The notes: generated by a model not told the origin, from the sequence alone. A DNA stretch of 13,126 bases from CAYFVR01 sp964346545 (GCA_964346545.1 CAYFVR010000132.1:1-13126), one strand, 5' to 3'. Numbered from the stretch's first letter, positions 1-6,596 are shown. Numbers and translations: made by a program.

Positions 1-840
1 CGACACGGCGGCCCGTTCGTCCTCGGTGGGCTCGCCCACGAAGACCAGCCGGTTCCGGGGACATTTTTCGCAGGCTTCCATGACGTCCAGAGTGCATTCC
101 GCGTCCCAGGACTCGTAGTTGATGTGCGGAAGATTTTCGTGGATGTGAAACAGCTCCGATTTCCGGGCGCAGGCCTTGCAGCCGATGCAGCCGACCTCGC
201 ACACCGCCATCACGTCCTTTCCGCTGTCCTTGTTGGAACAGGCCACCGCCAGAACACGGGATTTCTTGAAGGGCGTGATGGTGATGATGTTGCGCGGGCA
301 TACGTTGCCGCAGGCGCCGCAGCCGATGCACTTGTCGTAATCCACCGTGGCCAGACCGTTGATCACGTGGATCGCGTCGTATTTGCAGGCCCGCTCGCAG
401 TCGCCAAAGCCCAGGCAGCCGTAGGTGCAGCCCTGGACGCCGGCCACCAGGTTGGCGGCCCGGCAGGTCATTTCGCCCTTGTAGGGGCTCAACCCCTTGC
501 GCTCATGGAAATGTGCGCCACAATGAACGATGGGCCGCTGGGGATAGCTTTCTCCCACCTCCACGCCCATGATGGAGGCCACCGCCGCGGCGCAGCTTTC
601 GCCGCCCACCGGACACAGATCCACCGGCGCGCCGTCCACGACCACCGCCTCGGCGTATTCCCCGCAGCCCACGTAGCCGCAGCCGCCGCAATTGGCCCCG
701 GGCAACGCTTCCATCACCGCCTCCTGGCGCGGGTCCACTTCCACGTGGAAGGCCTTGTTGGCCCATCCAAGAATATAGGTAATGACCACCGCCATGCCGA
801 ACAGGGTGGTGGCCGAAAGACCGATCGTTACCAGATTCAT
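1..840 (-). CDS. rnfB: RnfB, ferredoxin-like subunit of the Rnf complex (partial, C-terminus off the window)
   Basis: Iron-sulfur subunit of the membrane Rnf complex (ferredoxin:NAD oxidoreductase), thought to take electrons from soluble ferredoxin on the cytoplasmic side. Read from the minus strand, 280 codons are open from ATG at 840 to the window edge with no stop. An N-terminal membrane anchor (about residues 3-25) is followed by the RnfB/NqrB-type cluster motif C51-X2-C54-X4-C59-X16-C76. Then come ferredoxin-type cysteines C138, C142, C148, C152 and C171-X2-C174-X2-C177-X3-C181. A further cysteine-rich part holds C201, C214, C218, C221, C224, C249, C257 and C260. Short RnfB proteins (about 190 residues in E. 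coli) end soon after the two-cluster ferredoxin domain, so this is the long, multi-cluster form known from Acetobacterium and relatives. A GAGG Shine-Dalgarno lies 6 nt before the ATG. The gene follows rnfA by 34 bp and is the last rnf gene seen. Confidence 0.95.
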   Translation of the reverse strand, partial: MNLVTIGLSATTLFGMAVVITYILGWANKAFHVEVDPRQEAVMEALPGANCGGCGYVGCGEYAEAVVVDGAPVDLCPVGGESCAAAVASIMGVEVGESYPQRPIVHCGAHFHERKGLSPYKGEMTCRAANLVAGVQGCTYGCLGFGDCERACKYDAIHVINGLATVDYDKCIGCGACGNVCPRNIITITPFKKSRVLAVACSNKDSGKDVMAVCEVGCIGCKACARKSELFHIHENLPHINYESWDAECTLDVMEACEKCPRNRLVFVGEPTEDERAAVS

Positions 841-874
841 ACCCGACCTCTTTGGATTTCGGTTGAAAACGAAA

Positions 875-1603
875 CTACTGTTGCGCCATCTGCCGCTGGC
901 CCTCGGGCGGAATCAGGGCGTTGCGCAGACCGGTGTCCACGCCGGTAAAGCCCATGAAGCCCAGCGCCAGGATGCCGGCCACGATCAGCGTGATGGCCGC
1001 GCCCCGGAACGGTTTGGGCACGTCGCACAGGTCCAGCTCCTCCCGGATGCCGGCCATGATGACGATGGCCAGGGTGAACCCGATGCCGCCGCCGATGCCC
1101 AGGGTCAGGGCTCGGCCCAGGTCCCAGGCGTCCGCCGGATTGTCCACGCCCACCAGCTTGCTCATGATCACCAGACAGGCGAACAGAATCGCGCAGTTGG
1201 TGGTGATCAGCGGCAGGTAAACCCCCAGCGCCTTGTACAGCGGGGGAAAGAATTTGCGAACGTACATTTCCACGAACTGAACCGACGAGGAAATGGCGAA
1301 GATGTAAATGATGTAGCTCATCACCGTCAGATCGACGGCGGCCGCCTTTTCCGCCGGCATGAACATTCCGGCCACCCATACCGAAAGCGGCGCGCCGGGC
1401 ATCAAAATGAACCGGGTGATGGTCCAGGAGATCAGGGAGGCGATGGAGATGACGAAGATCACCGCGCAGCCCATGCCGAAGGCCGTGCTGATTCGCCGGG
1501 AAACGCCCACGAAGGGGCAGATGCCGACGAAGTAGTAGAGCACGAAGTTGTTGATCAGCGCCGCCGTGATCCCGATGAGAACGATGTCGATTAGATAGGT
1601 CAT
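875..1603 (-). CDS. rnfA: RnfA, integral membrane subunit of the Rnf complex
   Basis: Polytopic inner-membrane subunit. Together with RnfE it holds an intramembrane [2Fe-2S] cluster that carries electrons across the membrane. The family signatures are clear: GICPFVGVS with C29 and LITTNCAIL with C137, the two expected cluster cysteines, plus VQFVEMYVRK (108-117) and the C-terminal DVPKPFRG (194-201). At 242 residues it is about 50 longer than E. coli RnfA (193). The extra residues fall in a loop of about 20 at roughly 66-92, a few residues near 150-163, and a C-terminal tail of about 18 after GFTG. The start is 7 nt after the rnfE stop, with an AGGGGG Shine-Dalgarno overlapping that stop, which suggests translational coupling. 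RnfA and RnfE are homologous; the order and the CPFVGVS motif assign this copy to RnfA. Confidence 0.95.
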   Translation of the reverse strand: MTYLIDIVLIGITAALINNFVLYYFVGICPFVGVSRRISTAFGMGCAVIFVISIASLISWTITRFILMPGAPLSVWVAGMFMPAEKAAAVDLTVMSYIIYIFAISSSVQFVEMYVRKFFPPLYKALGVYLPLITTNCAILFACLVIMSKLVGVDNPADAWDLGRALTLGIGGGIGFTLAIVIMAGIREELDLCDVPKPFRGAAITLIVAGILALGFMGFTGVDTGLRNALIPPEGQRQMAQQ

Positions 1604-1610
1604 CGGTGGT

Positions 1611-2225
1611 TTACCCCCTGTTTTCCTTGCGATCGCTGTACCAGTTCACGGCGCCCAGCAGCAGGCCGAACGACAGAAACGCTCCCGGCGGGAGCACCAT
1701 CACCACCCAGTCCGGCCAGTTGGCCGGCAAAAGCTGGATGCCGAACAGGCCGCCGGTGCCCAAAAGCTCCCGCACCGCCGCGATGCTGACCAACGCCAGG
1801 CCAAAGCCCAGGGACTGGCCGACGGCGTCGGAGGCGGCGGTGAACACGCCCTGCTTGGAGGCGCAGACCTCGCAGCGGCAGATGATGAGGCAGTTGACGA
1901 TGATCAGGGGGATGTAGGGTCCCAGGGTCTTGCTCATCTGGTAGACGTAGGCCGCCAGAAACCGATCCGCGATGGTCACGAAGGTGGCGATGGTCAGGGT
2001 GAAAATGACGATTCGCAGATGGGGCTTGAGCAGATTTCGAATGAGGCTGGTGATGACGTTGGCGCAGAACAGCACGAAAAGCACCGCCCCGGACATGGTC
2101 AGGGCCGCGTTGAGCCCGTTGGTCACCGCCAGCGTCGGGCAGAGGCCGAGGAGTTGGCGATACACCGGGTTCTCGGGGAGAATGCCCTGTACGAACCGCT
2201 CCGCGGCTGTGGGTTGGTTGGCCAT
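1611..2225 (-). CDS. rnfE: RnfE, integral membrane subunit of the Rnf complex
   Basis: Membrane subunit homologous to RnfA in inverted topology; the pair forms the intramembrane [2Fe-2S] site. The 204-residue length is normal for the family. Visible signatures are LLGLCPTLAVTNG with C29 and PLIIVNCLIICRCEVCA with C112 (additional cysteines at 116, 118 and 121), then GFGLALVSIAAVRELLG (140-156). Several hydrophobic segments span about 36-58, 70-92, 102-116, 136-154 and 171-193. ATG at 2225 is preceded by AGGA 7 nt upstream and lies 17 bp after the rnfG stop. It is in the middle of the rnfCDGEAB operon. NqrD of the Na+-pumping NADH:quinone reductase is the related alternative, but the RnfB and RnfC neighbours rule it out. 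Confidence 0.95.
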   Translation of the reverse strand: MANQPTAAERFVQGILPENPVYRQLLGLCPTLAVTNGLNAALTMSGAVLFVLFCANVITSLIRNLLKPHLRIVIFTLTIATFVTIADRFLAAYVYQMSKTLGPYIPLIIVNCLIICRCEVCASKQGVFTAASDAVGQSLGFGLALVSIAAVRELLGTGGLFGIQLLPANWPDWVVMVLPPGAFLSFGLLLGAVNWYSDRKENRG

Positions 2226-2242
2226 TTTCCAATCCTATCCGC

Positions 2243-2911
2243 TTATTTGGACGACAGCGGGCCTTTGAGGTCCGCGATCGCCGTGTTGACGATGGAGGTG
2301 ACGGCGCGCGAGGAGATGGTCGCGCCGGTGATGGCGTCGATCTGGGCCGATCCGGCCCCGCCGCCCTTGACCACGGTCAGAAAGTCCGAAGTGGATTTTC
2401 CCTCGAACTGGCCCCGCCACTCCGGGAAGGTGATTTTGTTGCCCAGTCCCGGAGTCTCCTTCTGGTCCAGCACGAAGACGCCTCGAATCTCCTGAACCTC
2501 CGGGCCGAGTCCCAGCAGCAGCTCGATCTTGTCGGCGTAGCCCTGTCCTTTGGATTTGACCACCCATCCGGCCCGCTCGCCGTCCGGCAGGATCGCCTCG
2601 AAGACGCCGTATCCGACCTGACGCCCGTTTTTTTCCACCAGAATCGTCTGGGGATTGACTTCCAGGGCTTTTCCTTCGGCCGCCATTTCTTCCGCCTCGG
2701 CCTCGCCCAGCACCAGGGCGGGCACCTGCTCGCGGGTTTCGTTGATTTTGTTTTCCTCGATCTTGGGACCGAGGGTGATTTGAACGCCGGCCAGGGAAGA
2801 GCCGAAAAAGATGGCCAGCAGCAGCACCAGCCAGGCCTGCACGATGTTGTTGTTCCGCAACCGCTCCGCGGTCCCGGAAGGCAATGGCTCCAGTTGTTCA
2901 ATCGGTTTCAT
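2243..2911 (-). CDS. rnfG: RnfG, FMN-carrying subunit of the Rnf complex
   Basis: Single-span membrane protein whose extracytoplasmic domain carries a covalently bound FMN. A membrane segment lies at about residues 23-44. The FMN_bind domain follows, with ETPGLG (about 152-157) and the flavinylation motif DAITGATISS, in which the threonine closing TGAT (T198) should carry FMN. This modification is made by an ApbE-type flavin transferase, which is not encoded in the window. I chose ATG at 2911 (222 aa) over an in-frame GTG at 2920, because AGG sits 9 nt before the ATG while the GTG has no spaced Shine-Dalgarno. The start lies 9 bp after the rnfD stop. Confidence 0.93.
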   Translation of the reverse strand: MKPIEQLEPLPSGTAERLRNNNIVQAWLVLLLAIFFGSSLAGVQITLGPKIEENKINETREQVPALVLGEAEAEEMAAEGKALEVNPQTILVEKNGRQVGYGVFEAILPDGERAGWVVKSKGQGYADKIELLLGLGPEVQEIRGVFVLDQKETPGLGNKITFPEWRGQFEGKSTSDFLTVVKGGGAGSAQIDAITGATISSRAVTSIVNTAIADLKGPLSSK

Positions 2912-2920
2912 AGTTCGCAC

Positions 2921-3916
2921 CTACTTTGCGCCAAGGGGATCGGGAATGGTCCAGCGGTTGATCAAGGGCGTCACCGAGTTCATCAGCAGCACCGCGAACA
3001 TCACGCCTTCCGGATAGCCGCTAAAAACCCGCAACAGCATGATGAGGGCCCCGACGCCGATGCCGAAAATCCATTTGCCCGTGGGCGTCAGCGGGCTGGA
3101 AACCGGATCGGTGGCGATGAAAAAGGCGCCGAAGAGCAGGGAGCCGCCCAGGAGGTGGTGCAACACCGTCCACTGGCTTTCCGGGTTCAGCAGATTGGCG
3201 ATGCCGCCCAGCACCACCACCGCGCCGACCACGCCGGCGGGAATTTCCCAGGACGCGGTGCGCCGAATGCACAGATACAGCCCGCCAACGAGGCAGGCCA
3301 GCGCGCTGGTTTCTCCCAGGGATCCGTTGGTCAGGCCGAAAAACAGAGAGGAGAGGCTCGTGGATTCGCCGGTCTGCTTGAAGGTGTCCAGCGGGGTCGC
3401 CTGGCTGATCATGTCCACCCCGGCGTCCGGGTCCACGTAGGCCGCGGCGCCCAGGGCGCTGGCGAAGGCGATCATGACGAAGGCCCGCCCCACCATGGCC
3501 GGGTTGAACAGGTTCATGCCCAACCCGCCGAAAATGGCCTTTCCGATGCCGATGGCGGTGAAGGAGGCGATGAAGCCCACGTACCAGGGCGCGGTGCCGG
3601 GGAGGGAAAGGGCCAGAATGACGCCGGTGACGGCCGCCGAATAATCCCACAGGGTTTCCCGCCGTCCCCGCATCCGGGTGAACAGGGTTTCGGCCGCCAG
3701 GCAGCCGGCCACGCAGATGGCGAGCTGCTTCACGGCATACATTTGAAAAACGTAAATGGCCATGGCCACCACCGGCGCCAGGCCGATCAGCACGTCGCGC
3801 ATCATTCCCCGGGTCGTCATGGACGTGTCGGACAGATGGGGGGAGGAGGCGACGTGAAGGACCGGGGCGGACGCCTCGGGGGGGGTCGCTGCTGTCGCTT
3901 GTGAATTTTCCGCCAT
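2921..3916 (-). CDS. rnfD: RnfD, FMN-carrying membrane subunit of the Rnf complex
   Basis: Polytopic membrane subunit related to NqrB, proposed to take part in ion translocation. The protein has 331 residues. After an alanine-rich N-terminus comes the family entry motif SSPHLSD (24-30), then several membrane helices, GLGMNLFNPAMVGRAF (131-146), the flavin attachment motif SQATPLDTF with T174 as the expected FMN-linked residue, and the C-terminal IATDPVSSP (267-275). The start at 3916 is fixed by AGGAAG about 5 nt before the ATG and by the usual N-terminal length. The frame stays open upstream, running 345 codons into rnfC in another frame, but that part is antisense-like shadow coding and is rejected. 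The gap to rnfC is 53 bp. Confidence 0.95.
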   Translation of the reverse strand: MAENSQATAATPPEASAPVLHVASSPHLSDTSMTTRGMMRDVLIGLAPVVAMAIYVFQMYAVKQLAICVAGCLAAETLFTRMRGRRETLWDYSAAVTGVILALSLPGTAPWYVGFIASFTAIGIGKAIFGGLGMNLFNPAMVGRAFVMIAFASALGAAAYVDPDAGVDMISQATPLDTFKQTGESTSLSSLFFGLTNGSLGETSALACLVGGLYLCIRRTASWEIPAGVVGAVVVLGGIANLLNPESQWTVLHHLLGGSLLFGAFFIATDPVSSPLTPTGKWIFGIGVGALIMLLRVFSGYPEGVMFAVLLMNSVTPLINRWTIPDPLGAK

Positions 3917-3969
3917 TGTGCTTCCTAAACCGAGGTCGCCTCGCGCGCCTCTGGGAATTTGGGTTGAGG

Positions 3970-5331
3970 TTACTTTTTGCTCTCCGCAATCACCACCGCC
4001 TTGCCGGTTCGCACCAACTGCACCAGCGGCAGGCTGGCGGGGCAGACGAAGGCGCAGGAGCCGCATTCGAAACAGGCCATGATGTTGTACTGCTTGGCCA
4101 GATCGATGTCCTTGGCCCGGGAGGCGAGCGCCAGCTTGGTCGGCACCAGGTTCATGGGGCAAACGTCCACGCACCGGCCGCAACGCACGCAGTTGGTTTC
4201 CACCGCCTTGCGCACGTCTTCCCTGGTCAGGATGGTGATGCCGCTGGTGCCCTTGGTCACCGGGGTGGCCGGATCGGTGAAGGAAAAGCCCATCATGGGG
4301 CCGCCGGCCACCATGCGGGCCGCGTCCTCCGTGAAGCCGCCGCAGAAGTCGATCAGCTCGCCCATGCCGATGCCGACGGGCGCCAACAGATTTTTGGGGG
4401 TGCGGATGCCCGCGCCGGTCACCGTGACGACGCGATGGGTCAGCGGCTTTTTCCGCACCACCGCCCGGGCGATGGCCGCCGCGGTGCCCACGTTGCTCAC
4501 CGCCACGCCCACGTCCAGCGGCAGGCCGCCCAGCGGCACCTTCTTGCCGGTCAGCGCGAGGATGAGCTGTTTTTCGCTGCCCTGGGGATATTTGGTCTTG
4601 AGGACCGCGATGGTCACGCCGGTGCCGGCCGCCGCCTTCCGCAGGGTCTCCGCGGCATGGGGCTTGTTGTCCTCGATGCCGATGATCACCTGGCCGGCGC
4701 CGGTCGCCCGCTGGGCCAGCAGCGCGCCGGTGACGATCGGATCGGGCGCGTCCATCATGACCCGGTAATCGGAAGTGAGGTAGGGCTCGCACTCCACGGC
4801 GTTGATGATCACCGTGTCGATCGGCTTTTCCTCGTTGGCCGCGTACTTGACGTGGGCCGGAAAGGCCGCGCCGCCGAGCCCCACGACGCCCGCCTCCTGG
4901 ATCGCCGCGACGATCTCGTCGGGGGCGTAGCCGTCCACCTCCCGGGGCCATTCGCCGCCGAAAATTTCGTCCCAGAGCGCGCTTCCCTCCAACTGCTCGC
5001 CCTCGGCCTTGATGGGAATGGCCGAGACGTGACGGCCGTTGGCCAGGGTGGTCACGCCGGTTTTCATCACTTTGCCGGCAATGGGCGCATGCAGACCGGC
5101 GGAAACGAAGCCGCCGGCCTCGGCGATCCGGTCGCCGAAGGCCACCATCGCTTTGGCCTTGACCACCGGCTTGCAGGGCGCGCCGACGTGTTGCAACAGG
5201 GGAATGGTCACCCGGGCCGGGGACGGCATCACCTCGATGGCCATCTCTTCGGAAAACGCCTTCCGCTCGGGCGGATGCACGCCCCGGGGAAAGGTCCCGC
5301 CCTTGCCGAACCCTTTGAACATGAACGCCAT
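3970..5331 (-). CDS. rnfC: RnfC, NADH/FMN and iron-sulfur subunit of the Rnf complex
   Basis: Cytoplasmic-side subunit that exchanges electrons with NAD(H) through non-covalent FMN and two [4Fe-4S] clusters. The 453 residues show the RnfC N-terminal domain (GGTFPRGVHPPE, 11-22), a barrel-sandwich part (HAPIAGKV, 81-88) and the NuoF-like nucleotide/FMN domain (GVVGLGGAAFP 148-158; NAVECEPYLTSDYR 177-190). The C-terminal ferredoxin part has C381-X2-C384-X2-C387-X3-C391 and C420-X2-C423-X2-C426-X3-C430. Start: a full AAGGAG Shine-Dalgarno lies 7 nt before ATG 5331, so the later ATG at codon 4 is not needed. It is the first gene of the operon. In Desulfovibrio a multiheme cytochrome gene commonly sits at this position; none is present here, as the next gene upstream is divergent. 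Confidence 0.96.
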   Translation of the reverse strand: MAFMFKGFGKGGTFPRGVHPPERKAFSEEMAIEVMPSPARVTIPLLQHVGAPCKPVVKAKAMVAFGDRIAEAGGFVSAGLHAPIAGKVMKTGVTTLANGRHVSAIPIKAEGEQLEGSALWDEIFGGEWPREVDGYAPDEIVAAIQEAGVVGLGGAAFPAHVKYAANEEKPIDTVIINAVECEPYLTSDYRVMMDAPDPIVTGALLAQRATGAGQVIIGIEDNKPHAAETLRKAAAGTGVTIAVLKTKYPQGSEKQLILALTGKKVPLGGLPLDVGVAVSNVGTAAAIARAVVRKKPLTHRVVTVTGAGIRTPKNLLAPVGIGMGELIDFCGGFTEDAARMVAGGPMMGFSFTDPATPVTKGTSGITILTREDVRKAVETNCVRCGRCVDVCPMNLVPTKLALASRAKDIDLAKQYNIMACFECGSCAFVCPASLPLVQLVRTGKAVVIAESKK

Positions 5332-5354
5332 TTAGGATCTCCTTAACCCGACTC

Positions 5355-5378
5355 GGCCGCGGCGGGTCGCCGCCGGCC
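5355..5378 (-). promoter_or_regulatory. GC-rich stem-loop in the rnf leader, just upstream of the rnfC RBS
   Basis: In the minus-strand transcript GGCC, a bulged G, GCGGCG, loop ACC, CGCCGC and GGCC form a 10-bp stem with one bulge and a 3-nt loop. It ends 10 nt before the AAGGAG Shine-Dalgarno of rnfC (5339-5344). Such a stable hairpin could protect the 5' end of the mRNA or affect ribosome access. The structure is read directly from the sequence; the role is inference. Confidence 0.5.
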
Positions 5379-5386
5379 TCCGTTCG

Positions 5387-5407
5387 AAAAAAATCCCACT
5401 CGGGGAT
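5387..5407 (-). terminator. Terminator-like hairpin with U-tract in the rnf leader (possible attenuator)
   Basis: On the minus strand ATCCC, loop CGAGT and GGGAT form a 5-bp stem, followed directly by six further T (seven T in all after GGGA). It looks like a weak intrinsic terminator placed between the putative promoters and rnfC. From the nearer promoter it would begin only about 5 nt after the transcription start, which is unusually close; from the farther one it would sit about 100 nt into the leader. Five base pairs is short for efficient termination. Confidence 0.35.
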
Positions 5408-5418
5408 AAGCTTGTTGC

Positions 5419-5445
5419 CTTATAGAAAATGGAGTAGTATGTCAA
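5419..5445 (-). promoter_or_regulatory. Sigma70-like promoter of the rnf operon
   Basis: On the minus strand a perfect -35 box TTGACA (5440-5445) is followed by a 15-nt spacer and a -10 box TATAAG (5419-5424). The predicted start, near 5412, gives a leader of about 80 nt to rnfC. The region is much more AT-rich than the surrounding genes. The spacer is shorter than the optimal 17 nt. Confidence 0.55.
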
Positions 5446-5511
5446 GCGGGAAAACAAAAAAGCGCGGGGAGCGACCTTTTTGTTGTTTTCCGATTTCTCG
5501 ATTTTTAACCC

Positions 5512-5540
5512 ATTAAAAATTTTGGAAATTCGAAAAACAA
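5512..5540 (-). promoter_or_regulatory. Second candidate promoter for the rnf operon
   Basis: On the minus strand TTGTTT (5535-5540), a 17-nt spacer and TTTAAT (5512-5517) form a reasonable sigma70-like pair in the same AT-rich block. It is weaker in the -35 box than the nearer promoter, but has ideal spacing. AT-rich sequence produces such matches by chance, so this is tentative. Confidence 0.3.
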
Positions 5541-5618
5541 CACCCCTGTCCGGACGGGATCGGCCCGGCGGAATTTGGGATGGTGGACATCCGCGAAAAC
5601 TCCCGAAATCGCGCCCGG

Positions 5619-5647
5619 TTGCCGACCGCCGGGGAATCGGGTATATT
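5619..5647 (+). promoter_or_regulatory. Candidate promoter of the TIGR04282 transferase gene
   Basis: TTGCCG (5619-5624), a 17-nt spacer and TATATT (5642-5647) make a sigma70-like promoter in the right place and orientation. The expected transcription start, about 5654, coincides with the AAGGA Shine-Dalgarno (5654-5658), so the leader would be only about 10 nt long. Confidence 0.45.
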
Positions 5648-5663
5648 TTTTTCAAGGAAAGCC

Positions 5664-6371
5664 GTGAAATCCGACGCCCCTTCCCGTTCCGTCCGCTCCG
5701 AGGAAACCGAGATCCTGGTCTTCGCCAAATCGCCCAGGCTCGGCCGGGTCAAAACCCGTCTGGCCCGAACGATGGGCGAGGAAGCGGCCCTTCGTCTCTA
5801 CCGATCCTTCGTCGCCGATCTGCTCGACACCCTGTCGGATATCGGCCGCCGGGTGGCGATCTGCCACCATCCGGCCAACGCGGAACCGGCCATGCGGGCC
5901 TGGCTCGGCGACCGATGGATCTACCGGCCGCAGACGGGGGCGGACCTGGGCGCCCGCATGGCGAACGCCCTGGCCGATTCCTTCGCGGAGGGCGCGGCCC
6001 ATGCCCTCGTGGTGGGCGGGGATCTCCCCGATCTGCCGACATCGGTGATTTCCGCCGGCTTCCGGGGAATCGAGACCAACGGCGCGGTTCTCGGCCCGGC
6101 CCGGGACGGCGGCTACTACCTGATCGGGTTTTCCGCGTCCGCCTTCCAACCGGCGGTGTTTCGGGACATTCCCTGGGGCACCGACGCGGTCTATTCGCGA
6201 ACCTTGGCCCGCATGGCCCAAAGCGGACTGACGCCGGCCACCCTCCCGGTTTGGAGCGACGTGGACACGGAAGACGATCTGGCGAGGCTCAACGGCGCCG
6301 CCGCGCCCCGCACCCACGCCCGTCTCGCCACGCTGAAGGGCCGGGCCGGGGGGGCGGACGCGAACGGGTAA
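5664..6371 (+). CDS. TIGR04282/DUF2064 family glycosyltransferase-like protein
   Basis: Nucleotide-sugar transferase-like protein with a Rossmann/GT-A type fold. The family is named after association with radical-SAM/selenodomain genes and is often annotated as arsenosugar biosynthesis glycosyltransferase; the substrate here is unknown. The 235 residues show ILVFAKSPRLGRVKTRLA (17-34, the nucleotide-binding N-terminal motif), GGDLPDLP (118-125, acidic metal/nucleotide site), GPARDGGYYLIG (144-155) and WSDVDTEDDL (197-206), which together cover the full domain. I place the start at GTG 5664, because AAGGA lies 5 nt upstream and the family begins close to the FAKxPxxGxVKTRL motif. An in-frame ATG at 5580 would add 28 residues across a promoter-like sequence and has no Shine-Dalgarno. 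No radical-SAM, TIGR04283 or arsenic gene is next to it, so it appears as an orphan. It is divergent from rnf. Confidence 0.85.
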   Translation: MKSDAPSRSVRSEETEILVFAKSPRLGRVKTRLARTMGEEAALRLYRSFVADLLDTLSDIGRRVAICHHPANAEPAMRAWLGDRWIYRPQTGADLGARMANALADSFAEGAAHALVVGGDLPDLPTSVISAGFRGIETNGAVLGPARDGGYYLIGFSASAFQPAVFRDIPWGTDAVYSRTLARMAQSGLTPATLPVWSDVDTEDDLARLNGAAAPRTHARLATLKGRAGGADANG

Positions 6372-6397
6372 AAGCGCCCCCCGACTTGCGCTCGGAC

Positions 6398-6420
6398 GCC
6401 CGTCGCGAGACGATTCGGGC
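6398..6420 (+). other. Stem-loop downstream of the transferase gene
   Basis: GCCCG pairs with CGGGC, with an inner TCG/CGA pairing around loop CGAGA. It lies 27 nt after the stop codon of the transferase gene. No T-tract follows, so it is at best a weak or factor-dependent terminator, or an mRNA end-stabilising hairpin. Confidence 0.25.
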
Positions 6421-6432
6421 CATTTGATCGGC

Positions 6433-6460
6433 GGGGGGGGGGGGGGGAAAGGGGGGGGGG
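6433..6460 (+). repeat. Poly-G tract G15-AAA-G10
   Basis: Fifteen G (6433-6447), three A and ten G (6451-6460) lie in the gap between the transferase and glutaredoxin-like genes. It is outside every credible coding region. It could form a G-quadruplex, act as a slippage-prone (phase-variable) element, or be a sequencing/assembly artefact. The exact length of such a run is unreliable in most data. Confidence 0.8.
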
Positions 6461-6596
6461 CGGCGCGATAGCCGCAACGAACGGCCGCCCCGCCTTTGAA
6501 GACGGCCGACCGACCGCATTGGAAACCACGCCTTCTCGCGGGATGGCGGATCGACCACGCTTTCTTTTTGGGAGCGGATCGAAAGGACACGGGATT

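Larger units (their letters stand above)
5332..5663. other. Divergent intergenic region between rnfC and the TIGR04282 transferase gene
   Basis: 332 bp without a credible gene. It holds the rnf leader hairpins, the rnf promoter candidates and, at its right end, the putative transferase promoter. The part from about 5405 to 5545 is strongly AT-rich against a GC-rich background. In-frame ORF extensions into it (an ATG at 5580, and short minus-strand ORFs) lack ribosome binding sites and overlap the promoter elements, so I do not call them. Confidence 0.7.

Noticed and set aside
3917..4951. In-frame N-terminal extension of RnfD giving a 676-residue reading frame
   Set aside because: It overlaps rnfC in another frame, is arginine/glycine/histidine-rich shadow coding, and the true rnfD start at 3916 has a good Shine-Dalgarno and family-normal length.
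3901..5346. Long plus-strand ORFs antisense to the rnf genes (also 124-948, 782-1594, 2780-3904)
   Set aside because: High-GC mirror frames with His/Arg/Gly/Ala-rich composition and no recognisable domain. The minus strand encodes complete Rnf subunits over the same bases.
5461..5485. Possible terminator made from the A-tract, GCGC...GCG and T-tract upstream of rnfC
   Set aside because: The pairing is only three to four solid GC pairs with mismatches, and it lies upstream of the main promoter, so there is no clear gene for it to terminate.
5480..6427. 315-residue plus-strand ORF overlapping the transferase gene in another frame
   Set aside because: Arg/Gly/Pro-rich shadow; the overlapping TIGR04282 frame has all conserved motifs and a Shine-Dalgarno.
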